From the IMG/VR virus record IMGVR_UViG_3300023210_000092, positions 1 to 38,791 of that record: DNA of 38,791 nt; one strand, 5' to 3'. This DNA is from a virus. The notes beneath the pieces were generated by a model. That model saw nothing but the letters and a program-made list of their open reading frames with translations, searched no databases and was not told the DNA's origin. Below, piece after piece: positions 30,641-38,764 of the stretch. Positions within the stretch are counted from its first letter, which is position 1, and the number at the start of each line of letters is the position of its first letter. A program made the translations under genes and the position numbers.

Positions 30641-32661
30641 TATTTTAATACTTTTAAAACTGATTTTTCAGTTAGTGTAAATTGATTACCTTTTGTCCAT
30701 TTTGCTTCATATCTCAAACCTGCCGAAAAAACAATAAAAGATTTTTCACAATTCTTTAAGGTTTCTTCAAATCTTGCATATTCCTCTGACCATATAATCA
30801 CCTTATACATCTTGTAGTTATGTTCAATTTGAATCCTCGCATATTTCCCCCTTCTGCTTTTTCCTACCTTACATTCAACTACATAGCCACCAAAAGATTT
30901 GAAAATCTCTCTGTTTTGTTGTTCGTTCAATTCAGATAAGCTACAAAAATCTATATCAATACCTTCATCTTCAACGATTTTTCTATAATCCACAAAAGCC
31001 AAACCTGTTAATTCCTTCTGTTTTAGCAACCACCACCATTTTTCTCCGGTAGAGCCAATAGTATAAGGATCCCGTGCTTTGTTTGATAGTTTGACTTTTT
31101 TTAACAATCTGAATCTATTTATTAGCGAAAATCTAACGTTTTTAGCGTCTTTTATGCGATATAAGCCATCAAAAGCTCCTGCTGATATAAGTGCTTCAAA
31201 AGTTTGTTTCTTTACCTTAGAACCTGTAAAAGTGTGCCTTTTTATAAAATCGGTTAGACTATAGTAAACGCCGTTAGCTTCTTTTTCTGCAATTACTTGC
31301 ATTGCAGTATCGTCACCTATGCCCTTAATTGAACCTAAACCCCAATAAATCTTCTGGCTATCCATATCTGAATGCATTTCTATACCAGAAATGTTGATAT
31401 CAGGAGGTAAGATTTCAATGTTTTTTGCTTGCGAGATTTCAGAAAGATATATTAACGTGCTCTTATCGTCTGCCCAATCAAGCGCAACTGTCCAAAATTC
31501 TAGAGGAAAATTAACTTTGAAAAACATACTTGCATACGCTGTTTTTGCGTATTCGGCAGCGTGAGATTTGTTGAATGCATAGGAAGCAAAGGCTTCCCAG
31601 TCGATCCATATCTTTTCAATAATAGTTGAATCGTATCCGTTTTTTAAACAGCCTTTAACGAATAAATCTTTTAATTTATCCATAACAGCCTTGTTTTTTT
31701 TCCCCATGGCTTTTCTGAGATCGTCCGCTTGTCCACCTGTAAGCCCACCTAGTTTTTGAGCAAGCAACATAACCTGTTCTTGATATACCGTTACTCCATA
31801 GGTTTCACTAAGACACTCTTCCATATCAGGTAAATCATACTTTACAGGCTCATCTCCGTGTTTTCGCTTAATGAATGAGGGAATGTATTCAATTGGCCCA
31901 GGTCTATACAATGCGTTCATTGCAACTATATCTTCAAACCTATTTGGTTTTAAGGACTTTAGATAGTTCTTCATACCGTCAGATTCAAATTGAAAAACAT
32001 CACTTGTCCAACCATTTCCGAAATACCTATATACTTCAGAGTCATGTGGTAAATTATAGATATCTGGAACTTCCTTGTTGTTTTGTCTAAGCAGGTTTGA
32101 CATATTTTTTAATTTATCTAACTGCTTCAATCCCAAAATATCCAACTTCAAAAACCCAGCGTCATCCATCTGATATCCATCCCACTCGCTTACAATTAAC
32201 CCGTTTTGCTTTCTAACCGGGCACCATTCTGATGTTTTCATAACATCAGGAAAAATGATCATTGCGCAAGGGTGTATTGAGTTTGTTTTTGGTTGATTCA
32301 ATAACGTTTGCATCATATGGAATATATCAGAGTTTTCTTTGATGTATTGTTTCAGTCTTGGCTCTGATGCTGACCGTATGAATAAATCCAGCATCGAAAA
32401 ATCCTTGTCGTCAATAATGGCGGTCATCAAATCAGCTCTTGCAAAATCGTTATCAAACTGTCTATCAAAGTCTTTCAGCAATCCTTTTAATTTCAAGGTT
32501 GAAACTGAACCAACCGAACAGACCTGCTTTACCCCAAAACGTTCTTCCATATAGGCTTTTACTCTGCCTCTAGATTTCCCTTCAAAATCTGTGTCTATAT
32601 CGGGAAGCGTTCCTCCTATCAATTTACTACCCTTTACTTCAACTATTTTTGTTATTTTCAC
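30640..32661 (-). CDS. dnaE: DNA polymerase III alpha subunit, C-terminal part (catalytic)
   Basis: 673 aa from a GTG start 1 nt after the stop of the N-terminal part. The first 17 residues (MKITKIVEVKGSKLIGG) belong to an inserted HINT-like segment. LPDIDTDFEG follows at once with catalytic D21 and D23, and FLKLDILGL supplies D174. Fingers, a helix-hairpin-helix region (LISAGAFDGL) and an OB domain (GKYARIQIEHNYKMYKVIIW) complete a C-family polymerase. It cannot work without the PHP/palm half encoded upstream, so both products must associate, be spliced, or the gene is read by frameshift. Confidence 0.9.
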   Translation of the reverse strand: MKITKIVEVKGSKLIGGTLPDIDTDFEGKSRGRVKAYMEERFGVKQVCSVGSVSTLKLKGLLKDFDRQFDNDFARADLMTAIIDDKDFSMLDLFIRSASEPRLKQYIKENSDIFHMMQTLLNQPKTNSIHPCAMIIFPDVMKTSEWCPVRKQNGLIVSEWDGYQMDDAGFLKLDILGLKQLDKLKNMSNLLRQNNKEVPDIYNLPHDSEVYRYFGNGWTSDVFQFESDGMKNYLKSLKPNRFEDIVAMNALYRPGPIEYIPSFIKRKHGDEPVKYDLPDMEECLSETYGVTVYQEQVMLLAQKLGGLTGGQADDLRKAMGKKNKAVMDKLKDLFVKGCLKNGYDSTIIEKIWIDWEAFASYAFNKSHAAEYAKTAYASMFFKVNFPLEFWTVALDWADDKSTLIYLSEISQAKNIEILPPDINISGIEMHSDMDSQKIYWGLGSIKGIGDDTAMQVIAEKEANGVYYSLTDFIKRHTFTGSKVKKQTFEALISAGAFDGLYRIKDAKNVRFSLINRFRLLKKVKLSNKARDPYTIGSTGEKWWWLLKQKELTGLAFVDYRKIVEDEGIDIDFCSLSELNEQQNREIFKSFGGYVVECKVGKSRRGKYARIQIEHNYKMYKVIIWSEEYARFEETLKNCEKSFIVFSAGLRYEAKWTKGNQFTLTEKSVLKVLK

Positions 32662-32797
32662 ATTAGTTATGTTTTAAAATTTCATCCCCCTGTTTTAGTT
32701 CCTCTACAGGCAAAATTATTTCTTTGCTGTTCCGTAAAACTCGCAATATTGAACCCTCGTTCAATATCAAACTATCGTTAATCTTATAGGCTTTACA
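32611..32797 (-). other. Intein/HINT-like insertion spanning the polymerase break
   Basis: Between FERFLNDGRMGEIGE and TLPDIDTDF lies a segment absent from standard DnaE proteins. It starts with Cys468 of the N-part, includes NDSLILNEGSILRVL and IILPVEELKQGDEIL (intein block A-like), ends the first protein in KHN, and resumes as MKITKIVEVKGSK in the second. A one-base deletion near 32672-32677 would join both frames. It may be a mini or split intein remnant or a phage-specific beta domain; the C-terminal splice residues (HN then Cys/Ser/Thr) are not clearly present. Confidence 0.5.
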
Positions 32798-34198
32798 TTC
32801 ACCAATTTCACCCATACGCCCATCATTCAGAAACCTTTCAAAAAGCAATTCATGCTTCAACGGATCGATTTGAATTATATCTAGCAAATAGCTAACAACT
32901 GATCCCCCTGCTGAACCTCGACCAAAGCCAACCAAGCCACCGTCTTTTTTTTCATTTTGAATAACATCGTAAAGGTTTAAAAAATAGTCGATTACATCAC
33001 CTTTTTTCAAAACCCTTACCTCTTCTTTTAACCTATTTATGTATTCATCGTTAGGTTTTATTCCACGTTCTTCAAACCCGATTTTTAAAAGATGTATGAA
33101 AAATTTTTCGTTCGTTCCAAACTTTTCTTTCTCTTTTGGAGTCATTACATATTTGGGTAGCCTCCTATTGTCGGTGTCATATGTAAAATTACAAGCTTTT
33201 ACAACATTTTCCAGATTTTCAACAGCTTTTTTGTACAGTTTTATCCAAAACGTGCTTTCAGAATCAAACATTGAAATTAACTCTTTTGCGTATTGGTCGT
33301 TATTTTTGAAATATTGGTTTCTGGTTTTTGAATCAAACTTTTTTCCAATACTCCATAGCGCCTCTCTAGCTTGATAATCAGCTTGTTCTAGATAATAAGC
33401 ATCACATATAGCAACTGGTTCTATATCAGACTTAATGAAGACTTCGAGGTTATTTGTGTATTCAATATCCTCCTCCTCACTTTCAAAAACCACTGTGTCC
33501 AACTGATAATAAGCCTCAATTTTTGGCAAATCACTATATTTCAAACTTTTAGGATCAAAAACAACCACCAAACCTTCAGTGTGTTCAATAAAAAAGGCTT
33601 CATCAACAGCACTTTTTTCTTGAACGTTTACAACTTCGTTTAGTTTAAGTAGATTTTGCCATCCCGTGAAGTTCTTGGCGTATAACTTAACATCATATGT
33701 AGATAGTTTTTTTTGAATTGACACGGTTAGTCCAATTATAGGTTTTATGTTGTTTTTTCTACATATGTTTTGAAAAGCTATTACACCAGCTAGCGTATGC
33801 TTCTCACAGATTCCCAAGGTTTTAACTCCTAAGAAATTTGCTTTTGCAATCCATTCTTTATATTCGCCGATTCCGTTAAGTAGTTCATTTCCAGAATGTA
33901 TACCTAGAAAAGTGTTTGTAGGAAGCTTTTGATTAACCTCTCCGATGCACTTTAGTTCTTGCATTGTCACTTCTTCATAAGCTTTTTGCAAATACCACCT
34001 TCCGCAAAACTCATATATATGACCTGTTGTTAAATCATGTTCTGTTTTTGAAATAAATTCAAAATCTTCATCAAAAATCTTAACCGAATCATCTAATATT
34101 TCGTAGGTTTCGTTATTGATTTTTAAAATATTGTCTTCAAACTCGGCTTTCAAAAGATGGGTTTTGCAATACTGTTTCAGTTTTTTTATTTGTTTCAT
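32663..34198 (-). CDS. dnaE: DNA polymerase III alpha subunit, N-terminal part (PHP and palm)
   Basis: 511 aa. Residues 1-90 are a phage-specific N-terminal region. A PHP-like domain follows (FLGIHSGNELLNG near 98, ICEKHTLAGV near 130) but lacks the HxH and TDH metal ligands of active PHP domains, so it is probably structural. The palm begins with GFGRGSAGGSV (424-434). The protein ends 59 residues later inside the HINT-like segment (KQGDEILKHN), just short of the catalytic aspartates, which are on the next gene. Separate proofreading is supplied by the DEDDh exonuclease at 37.1-38.0 kb. Confidence 0.88.
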   Translation of the reverse strand: MKQIKKLKQYCKTHLLKAEFEDNILKINNETYEILDDSVKIFDEDFEFISKTEHDLTTGHIYEFCGRWYLQKAYEEVTMQELKCIGEVNQKLPTNTFLGIHSGNELLNGIGEYKEWIAKANFLGVKTLGICEKHTLAGVIAFQNICRKNNIKPIIGLTVSIQKKLSTYDVKLYAKNFTGWQNLLKLNEVVNVQEKSAVDEAFFIEHTEGLVVVFDPKSLKYSDLPKIEAYYQLDTVVFESEEEDIEYTNNLEVFIKSDIEPVAICDAYYLEQADYQAREALWSIGKKFDSKTRNQYFKNNDQYAKELISMFDSESTFWIKLYKKAVENLENVVKACNFTYDTDNRRLPKYVMTPKEKEKFGTNEKFFIHLLKIGFEERGIKPNDEYINRLKEEVRVLKKGDVIDYFLNLYDVIQNEKKDGGLVGFGRGSAGGSVVSYLLDIIQIDPLKHELLFERFLNDGRMGEIGECKAYKINDSLILNEGSILRVLRNSKEIILPVEELKQGDEILKHN

Positions 34199-34467
34199 TT
34201 ATTTTCCCATTTTTTCCATGTCCGAATTTTAATCTGGTTTTTTATTTGCAAAAAAACCTCTTCTTTTACTGTTTTTGGAATTGAAATTGGTTCTAAAATA
34301 GTGCTTTTGCCATACTTGTCATATACATCAATTAGCCTCCATTTTTGCTTTCTTGGCGGCTTTTCTTCGCTTCGAAACCCAACTAATACCGCATTTAAAT
34401 CAAATAAATGAAAAATCCATACGTCTCTATTGAATTTTCCAGTATCTACTACAACATCTATGCTCAT
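34195..34467 (-). CDS. Hypothetical protein, 90 aa
   Basis: Unrecognised basic protein (YIFHL-type strands near the start, PPRKQKWRLIDVYDKYG in the middle, IKNQIKIRTWKKWENK at the end). It overlaps genes on both sides by 4 nt (ATGA), so is coupled to DnaE. Confidence 0.6.
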   Translation of the reverse strand: MSIDVVVDTGKFNRDVWIFHLFDLNAVLVGFRSEEKPPRKQKWRLIDVYDKYGKSTILEPISIPKTVKEEVFLQIKNQIKIRTWKKWENK

Positions 34468-34958
34468 GTTTTTTCTGATTCGTTATCAAATTGTCGAATA
34501 CGCTCTTGACAAACATGTATGATCTTCTCATAGTCAAGCCTTCTAGACTCCCCTTCCTTGTCCCTAAGGACTCTTTTTACAATGTCTGCATCAAATGGAT
34601 TTAGATTATATTCTATCCATATATCCCACGGTTGTATTTTGTGTTTTGAGTAATCAGATTTTCCTATATTGTAATTCCTTACATCTTCTTTTTTTACTTT
34701 AAGTTTTTTAATTTTTTTAATTTTTTTTTGTTTGGGGTATCTTTTAAAAAACAGTTCAAAGTTTAGGTCTTTCAGAATGTTAATCCAAAACAGATCGCCT
34801 TCTATTGCTAGCTCCCACACAAAACCTTTGCTGCTATTCGAGACGCTTTTTTCAAACACCGTAATATCTCTTCCGTTTCCTTGCTCAACCTGCCTTTCAA
34901 GCATTTTCTCAACTATCTCTTCAGGAAAACCTTCTAATTGTCCTTTGTAATTTTTCAT
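34464..34958 (-). CDS. Phage protein with C-terminal DUF3310-like domain, 164 aa
   Basis: Two parts joined by a Lys-rich linker. N-terminal about 75 residues have a pattern common in phage proteins: GFPEEIVEKMLERQVEQGN, then RDITVFEK and FELFFKRYPK. The C-terminus resembles DUF3310 (YSKHKIQPWDIWIEYNLNPF, DADIVKRVLRDKEGE, DYEKIIHVCQERI), a family seen in many phages, with a member linked to nucleotide kinase activity in T7 (gp1.7). Function here is unproven. A 132-nt AT-rich gap precedes it without a consensus promoter. Confidence 0.65.
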   Translation of the reverse strand: MKNYKGQLEGFPEEIVEKMLERQVEQGNGRDITVFEKSVSNSSKGFVWELAIEGDLFWINILKDLNFELFFKRYPKQKKIKKIKKLKVKKEDVRNYNIGKSDYSKHKIQPWDIWIEYNLNPFDADIVKRVLRDKEGESRRLDYEKIIHVCQERIRQFDNESEKT

Positions 34959-35090
34959 ATCTTTATTTTTAATGTAATTGAATATTAAAAGTTAAACATA
35001 TTTTATTATAAATTAAGTCTATAGCTAACCAATATTTATAAACGGTTGACTTTTAAAACTATTGTGTCAGCGATTTTTTGCAAAAGTTTT

Positions 35091-36146
35091 TCATAATTCC
35101 ATATTTTTCAAAATGTGAGCAATAATATCTACCGTCCAACCGTTTCCTAACATTTTGTATCGTTGAGAGTTTGAAACGTGATTTGTGTAATTATCTGAAA
35201 CGGTTTGCAAGCGTTCACATTCTAACGGCGTTATATATCTATAATGCTTACCTTCTTCAAGTTCCTTATAGACATCTGGATATCTACCTTTCTGTAAAAC
35301 ACTTACAACGTTATTTTTTCGTACAGTGGTTAGACAATTCATTTTATTCCCCCCTCGCACCTCCAAACATTGAGTTAATTTCAAATTTTTATTATAATCT
35401 TCTCTTTTTTTTTGTTCGTTCAATCTTCTGCCTACTATACAAGCAGGTTGATCCACTATGCCAAAAAATCTTTGAGAGCTATATTTCTTGTGATGACTAG
35501 CTTCCAGCATTTGCATTTTTTCAAAATCCTGATGCACCTTTAACTTTTTTCCGTTTTTTGTTCCATGTCTGCCTATCCAGTCCATAGCCTTGTCTGTATA
35601 ATACATTGAACCCCACTCTACACCGTGCTCTCGAACATCCCCCCAAGCAACCCCCTTATCCTTTGGCTGTTCTACATTGGGAATGTTGGTCCAGTATAAT
35701 CGTTTTCTATTTTGGGCACTGACTAAATCGCTGTTTATCTCTATAGGTTCAACTCCCAGCATTTTTGAAATAATGTCTTGGGGCTCTTGTTTCATTTTTA
35801 CGTTTTCTAGAAGGAAATATTTAGGATTTGTTTCATCTTTTAGCCTGATGAAATCAAAAAATAGTTTACTTCTAGGATCATTGAAATTTAGCTGTTTGCC
35901 AGCAAAACTAAACCCCTGACAGGGACTTCCCCCTACCAATAAATCTATTTTTTTCAACTCTTTTCCCTTAACTTTCCTTATATCTCCAAGCTGGATTGTG
36001 TCGGAATAATTGGCATTATTGACTATGTTTGCATATTTGTCTATTTCGATAGAATAACGCTTATTAACTTTTATATTTTCTCTGTCTAACGCTAACCATA
36101 TACAGCCCATGCCATTAAAAGCGCTCACTACATTTATGTTTTTCAT
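35091..36146 (-). CDS. DNA (cytosine-5) methyltransferase
   Basis: 351 aa. Complete motif set: VVSAFNGMGC (I), IEIDKYAN (II), VGGSPCQGFSFAGK (IV, catalytic Cys76), FLLENVKM (VI, 114-118 region), AQNRKRLYW (VIII), TPLECERLQTVSDNYT (IX) and SQRYKMLGNGWTVDII (X). It resembles the short DNMT3-like enzymes of phages. No restriction enzyme lies nearby, so anti-restriction or DNA marking is likely. Its 3' end is closely similar in DNA to the gutted copy at 27881-28290. Confidence 0.95.
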   Translation of the reverse strand: MKNINVVSAFNGMGCIWLALDRENIKVNKRYSIEIDKYANIVNNANYSDTIQLGDIRKVKGKELKKIDLLVGGSPCQGFSFAGKQLNFNDPRSKLFFDFIRLKDETNPKYFLLENVKMKQEPQDIISKMLGVEPIEINSDLVSAQNRKRLYWTNIPNVEQPKDKGVAWGDVREHGVEWGSMYYTDKAMDWIGRHGTKNGKKLKVHQDFEKMQMLEASHHKKYSSQRFFGIVDQPACIVGRRLNEQKKREDYNKNLKLTQCLEVRGGNKMNCLTTVRKNNVVSVLQKGRYPDVYKELEEGKHYRYITPLECERLQTVSDNYTNHVSNSQRYKMLGNGWTVDIIAHILKNMEL

Positions 36147-36153
36147 ATTTTAT

Positions 36154-36696
36154 TCAATAAATCATTCCGCATTTACATACTTTTATTTCTGCATCACTAG
36201 GGTGAACCATATTTATTTCATTACAATATGTGCAAATTTTTGCCCTTAACTGCTCATCGGATGAACCAAATCCCTTATCTCCCCGTGCATCTTCTCCAAC
36301 TTCAGAAACCTGTTTTGTCCAGCCTATTTCACAGTCAATCATTTTGTACACAATCAATTGCGCAATTCCTTTGCCTTTCTTGACTGTTTGTATATCGTAG
36401 GAATCATTATAGATTTTTATACCGACGTTGCCTCTGTATGAGTTGTCAATGATTCCAAAAAAAGGAGATAAATCCTGCTTGAAACCTAGCCCAGATCTGC
36501 CTTCAATTCTGAACCAGTAACCTGGAGTTATAAACCCGACTTTCAAACCAACATTTACAATAATGGATTTTCTAGGCAGGACTTCAAGATTCTCTGTTAG
36601 AAAAATGTCGAAACCTGCATCTCCAGTTAATGGATTTTTGTAGTTTTTTTTCGGTAATTTTGCGTCTTTATGTGTTTTAATAAATTCTATTTTCAT
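36154..36696 (-). CDS. dut: dUTPase with C-terminal zinc ribbon
   Basis: 180 aa. All five trimeric dUTPase motifs: GDAGFDIF (25-32), GRSGLG (66-71), GIIDNSYRGN (81-90, catalytic Asp84), GKGIAQLIV (108-116) and RGDKGFGSS (138-146). An extra 35-residue tail holds Cys155, Cys158, Cys174 and Cys176 (CTYC, CKC), a ribbon not present in standard dUTPases. It removes dUTP and supplies dUMP to ThyX. The ribbon could add nucleic-acid or partner binding. The start overlaps the 77-aa gene (ATGA). Confidence 0.93.
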   Translation of the reverse strand: MKIEFIKTHKDAKLPKKNYKNPLTGDAGFDIFLTENLEVLPRKSIIVNVGLKVGFITPGYWFRIEGRSGLGFKQDLSPFFGIIDNSYRGNVGIKIYNDSYDIQTVKKGKGIAQLIVYKMIDCEIGWTKQVSEVGEDARGDKGFGSSDEQLRAKICTYCNEINMVHPSDAEIKVCKCGMIY

Positions 36697-36926
36697 ATTT
36701 TTACAGTTATTGAGGTTTCAATTATTACTCTTTCTGGATAAGTCCATCCTATCTTACCGTTGCCATCAGTTACAATACCTACAACATCTTTATGCTTTCT
36801 GCCCAAATCAACACATTTAACCGTTATCTTTTTAAACTCTTTCGAATTGCTATAAGAATGTACTCTAACTCCTCTCATGCCTTCCTTGATCGGGTTGCCT
36901 AGAAAATCAAAAACCTTATTTTTCAT
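36693..36926 (-). CDS. Hypothetical protein, 77 aa
   Basis: Unrecognised small beta-barrel-like protein (FLGNPIKEGMRGVRVHS, VVGIVTDGNGKIGWTYPERV). Overlaps by 4 nt with the genes on either side, so it is in a coupled chain with dUTPase. Confidence 0.6.
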   Translation of the reverse strand: MKNKVFDFLGNPIKEGMRGVRVHSYSNSKEFKKITVKCVDLGRKHKDVVGIVTDGNGKIGWTYPERVIIETSITVKI

Positions 36927-37087
36927 ATTTGATTGTTATTTATAGGGGGTAAAAACTTTAAAACATTTTCTAATTCATCTATTCTGCCTCTAATATCAAT
37001 ATAGTGCTCCTTTGACAGGTACAGTATTTCTAGGCGACTTTTTAGTTCACTTATTCGCTCTTCTATTTCGTAAATGATATCTCCCAC
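36923..37087 (-). CDS. Small coiled-coil protein, 54 aa
   Basis: A GTG-started frame fills the 178-nt gap after the exonuclease gene. It encodes an almost continuous amphipathic helix (GDIIYEIEERISELKSRLEI) and a short Pro/Asn tail (LPPINNNQI). The TGA overlaps the next ATG (ATGA). No ATG start is available, which lowers certainty slightly. Confidence 0.5.
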   Translation of the reverse strand: MGDIIYEIEERISELKSRLEILYLSKEHYIDIRGRIDELENVLKFLPPINNNQI

Positions 37088-37104
37088 AATGTCCTTGTTT
37101 TTAA

Positions 37105-38001
37105 TTAATAATTCATTTTATATTTTCTTCTCTTATATTTGCTTTTTTGATCACCTTCCCCTCTCAAACTTTTTAACATTTTTATGAGAAATTTTGCATT
37201 TGCTATTGTGTCCGGCAACGCTCTATGTGCTTCTTTCAGAGTTAGTCCTATCTCATTTGCACATGACCCCAGATTGAAGGCTGGCAATTCTAACCACCTG
37301 ACACGTGACCACTGAAGCGTATCTACAACAAAATTATTAACAAATTTTAGAAAATTATAACCGTTATCTTCAAACAATTTTTTCATAAAAGGATTGTCGA
37401 ATTCTATAATGTTATGACCGGCGATTACGGGCCTACTGTTGCCTACCGTATGCTTTATGACGGATTCTTTTATTTTTTCGAATGCTTCTTTTCTGTCCAA
37501 ACCCTCTTCAAGCAACAACTCTATCGACATATGGGTGATTTCTAACGCTTCGGAACTATAGGCCAAATTAAAATACATTTCAGCAATGTTTCCAAAATCG
37601 CTTTTTTTAAGTTCTAAATACTCCTCATACGTCAAAAAACAAGCCTCACCTGCTTCTGTACGTGCGAGCAAATAGTTGTTATAAAAGTTTTCTAAGTCTT
37701 CAATTAATGGAGCTAAAGTTCTTAGTGTTAACTGATTTCCTCTATATTCTAAAACTTTTTTATTAGTGCTTTCGTTTTTTTTTCCAAGTTTTGTATATAA
37801 TAGCTTTGCTTCTTTTTTAAAATCTGGTTTGACTCCTGACAAATCTAGATAAGGTCTGAATGTTACTGAGAATTCTTCAATTATCTCTAATGTGTCATTT
37901 TCAAAAGCGACTCCGGCAAACTCTAATATTGCGTTACGCTCAAAATCAAAACCTCCTGTTTCCAGATCGTAAGCTAAAAATCTTTTTATTGGTGTTTTCA
38001 T
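37105..38001 (-). CDS. DEDDh 3'-5' exonuclease (DnaQ-like proofreader)
   Basis: 298 aa. ExoI AYDLETGGF (D12, E14), ExoII AGHNIIEFDNPFM (D202) and ExoIII AHRALPDTIANA (H259, D264), a complete DEDDh set. The spacing is longer than in E. coli epsilon because of a helical insertion at about 60-180. It is the likely proofreader for the split DnaE polymerase, and perhaps replaced the exonuclease whose relic lies at 29902-29985. Confidence 0.88.
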   Translation of the reverse strand: MKTPIKRFLAYDLETGGFDFERNAILEFAGVAFENDTLEIIEEFSVTFRPYLDLSGVKPDFKKEAKLLYTKLGKKNESTNKKVLEYRGNQLTLRTLAPLIEDLENFYNNYLLARTEAGEACFLTYEEYLELKKSDFGNIAEMYFNLAYSSEALEITHMSIELLLEEGLDRKEAFEKIKESVIKHTVGNSRPVIAGHNIIEFDNPFMKKLFEDNGYNFLKFVNNFVVDTLQWSRVRWLELPAFNLGSCANEIGLTLKEAHRALPDTIANAKFLIKMLKSLRGEGDQKSKYKRRKYKMNY

Positions 38002-38054
38002 ATATGTAATTTAAATTATTTTTGTAAAAAATCCTAAAACTTCAAAAAGCGGTG

Positions 38055-38079
38055 TTTCTTCATAATAGACCAGTCAAGC
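38055..38079. repeat. Internal inverted copy of the outer repeat end
   Basis: 25 nt exactly complementary in inverted orientation to 38751-38775. Together they bracket the HNH gene and the right terminal repeat. On the minus strand it contains an ATGAAGAAA start that opens only 9 codons (MKKHRFLKF). Confidence 0.85.
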
Positions 38080-38098
38080 GTTGAAAAACAATACTTTT

Positions 38099-38596
38099 TT
38101 AAAAATAATTTGGAAATCTTTTTTTGTTTTTTTTGAATATTTTCATAGATTTTTTATCTCCGAAATCCCACTGCGTGTGACACTTAAGGCACAAATGGTT
38201 TATATTTTCTACATTGTGCCGCAAGCTTTTTGCAATGGATTTTGGTACTATATGAGAGTACCTGAATCTTGCAATTATTTTCCCATCCAAATCTCGAAAA
38301 TCTGTAGGCAAATTGACCTCACACTCTTCACATGTATGATCAGACATTTTGAAGCAAATTTCGTAAAACTTTTCATCAAGCTTTATAGCTTCTTTTGTTT
38401 TCTTGGCGCTGGTTTGTTTGTAGGGTTGCGTTTTTTGATGTTTTTTGGGCGATTTGGGGGACTTTTTTACTTTCTTGGACTCTATATACCTTTTTCTAAA
38501 CTTATTGCCGTGAAGGCGCTCATTGTTGCATTCTTGACACAGGCAAAAATATTTATTGACAATGTATTTTTCTTTTTTACATTTTTTGCATTCCAT
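38099..38596 (-). CDS. HNH endonuclease with N-terminal zinc motif
   Basis: 165 aa. N-terminal Cys cluster (CKKCKKEK, CLCQEC), a Lys/Ser-rich linker (VKKSPKSPKKHQKTQ), then the HNH module: CEEC (89-92), YSHIVPKS (H115), HNVENINHLCLKCHTQWD (N, H134, C136, C139, H140). It could be a homing-type nuclease, a NinG-like recombination nuclease or an HNH of packaging. Its position inside a pair of inverted repeats at the module edge favours a mobile or end-processing role (inference). Confidence 0.82.
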   Translation of the reverse strand: MECKKCKKEKYIVNKYFCLCQECNNERLHGNKFRKRYIESKKVKKSPKSPKKHQKTQPYKQTSAKKTKEAIKLDEKFYEICFKMSDHTCEECEVNLPTDFRDLDGKIIARFRYSHIVPKSIAKSLRHNVENINHLCLKCHTQWDFGDKKSMKIFKKNKKRFPNYF

Positions 38597-38613
38597 ATTT
38601 TAGATTTATTTTA

Positions 38614-38646
38614 CAAATATAGTAAATTTTTTTTTACAAAACCAAA
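38614..38646 (-). promoter_or_regulatory. Bacteroidetes-type promoter for the HNH gene
   Basis: Minus strand reads TTTG, 21 nt, TATATTTG, with the -7 box 18 nt from the ATG at 38596. The upstream box falls within the inner edge of the right terminal repeat (38642-38757), but the -7 box lies outside, so the left repeat does not carry a copy of this promoter. Confidence 0.7.
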
Positions 38647-38757
38647 ATCCAACCTTCTAAAAAACCAAGGCTTGTAACTGCCTGATAATCAGTAGCGGTT
38701 TTTCACCTTTGTAAACGACTGATTTTTAACCAGTTAACCCTTCAAAAATCTTGACTG
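38642..38757. repeat. Right copy of 116-bp inverted terminal repeat
   Basis: Reverse complement of 1-116 with one mismatch. It contains palindromic CTGATAATCAG and no supported gene. It is followed by 34 nt that begin an outward frame. Confidence 0.9.
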
Positions 38758-38764
38758 GTCTATT

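Noticed and set aside
32660-32690. Programmed -1 frameshift at the TTTAAAA heptamer in dnaE
   Set aside because: A -1 shift there runs into a TAA within two codons; only a +1 shift or one-base error would join the frames.
34959-35090. Promoter before the DUF3310-like gene
   Set aside because: The 132-nt gap is AT-rich but lacks TAnnTTTG on the minus strand; no supported feature seen.
38081-38677. 198-codon plus-strand frame rich in Phe and Ile
   Set aside because: Antisense of the HNH gene and its promoter; composition is that expected from the complement of a Lys-rich gene, and the HNH motifs on the minus strand are clear.
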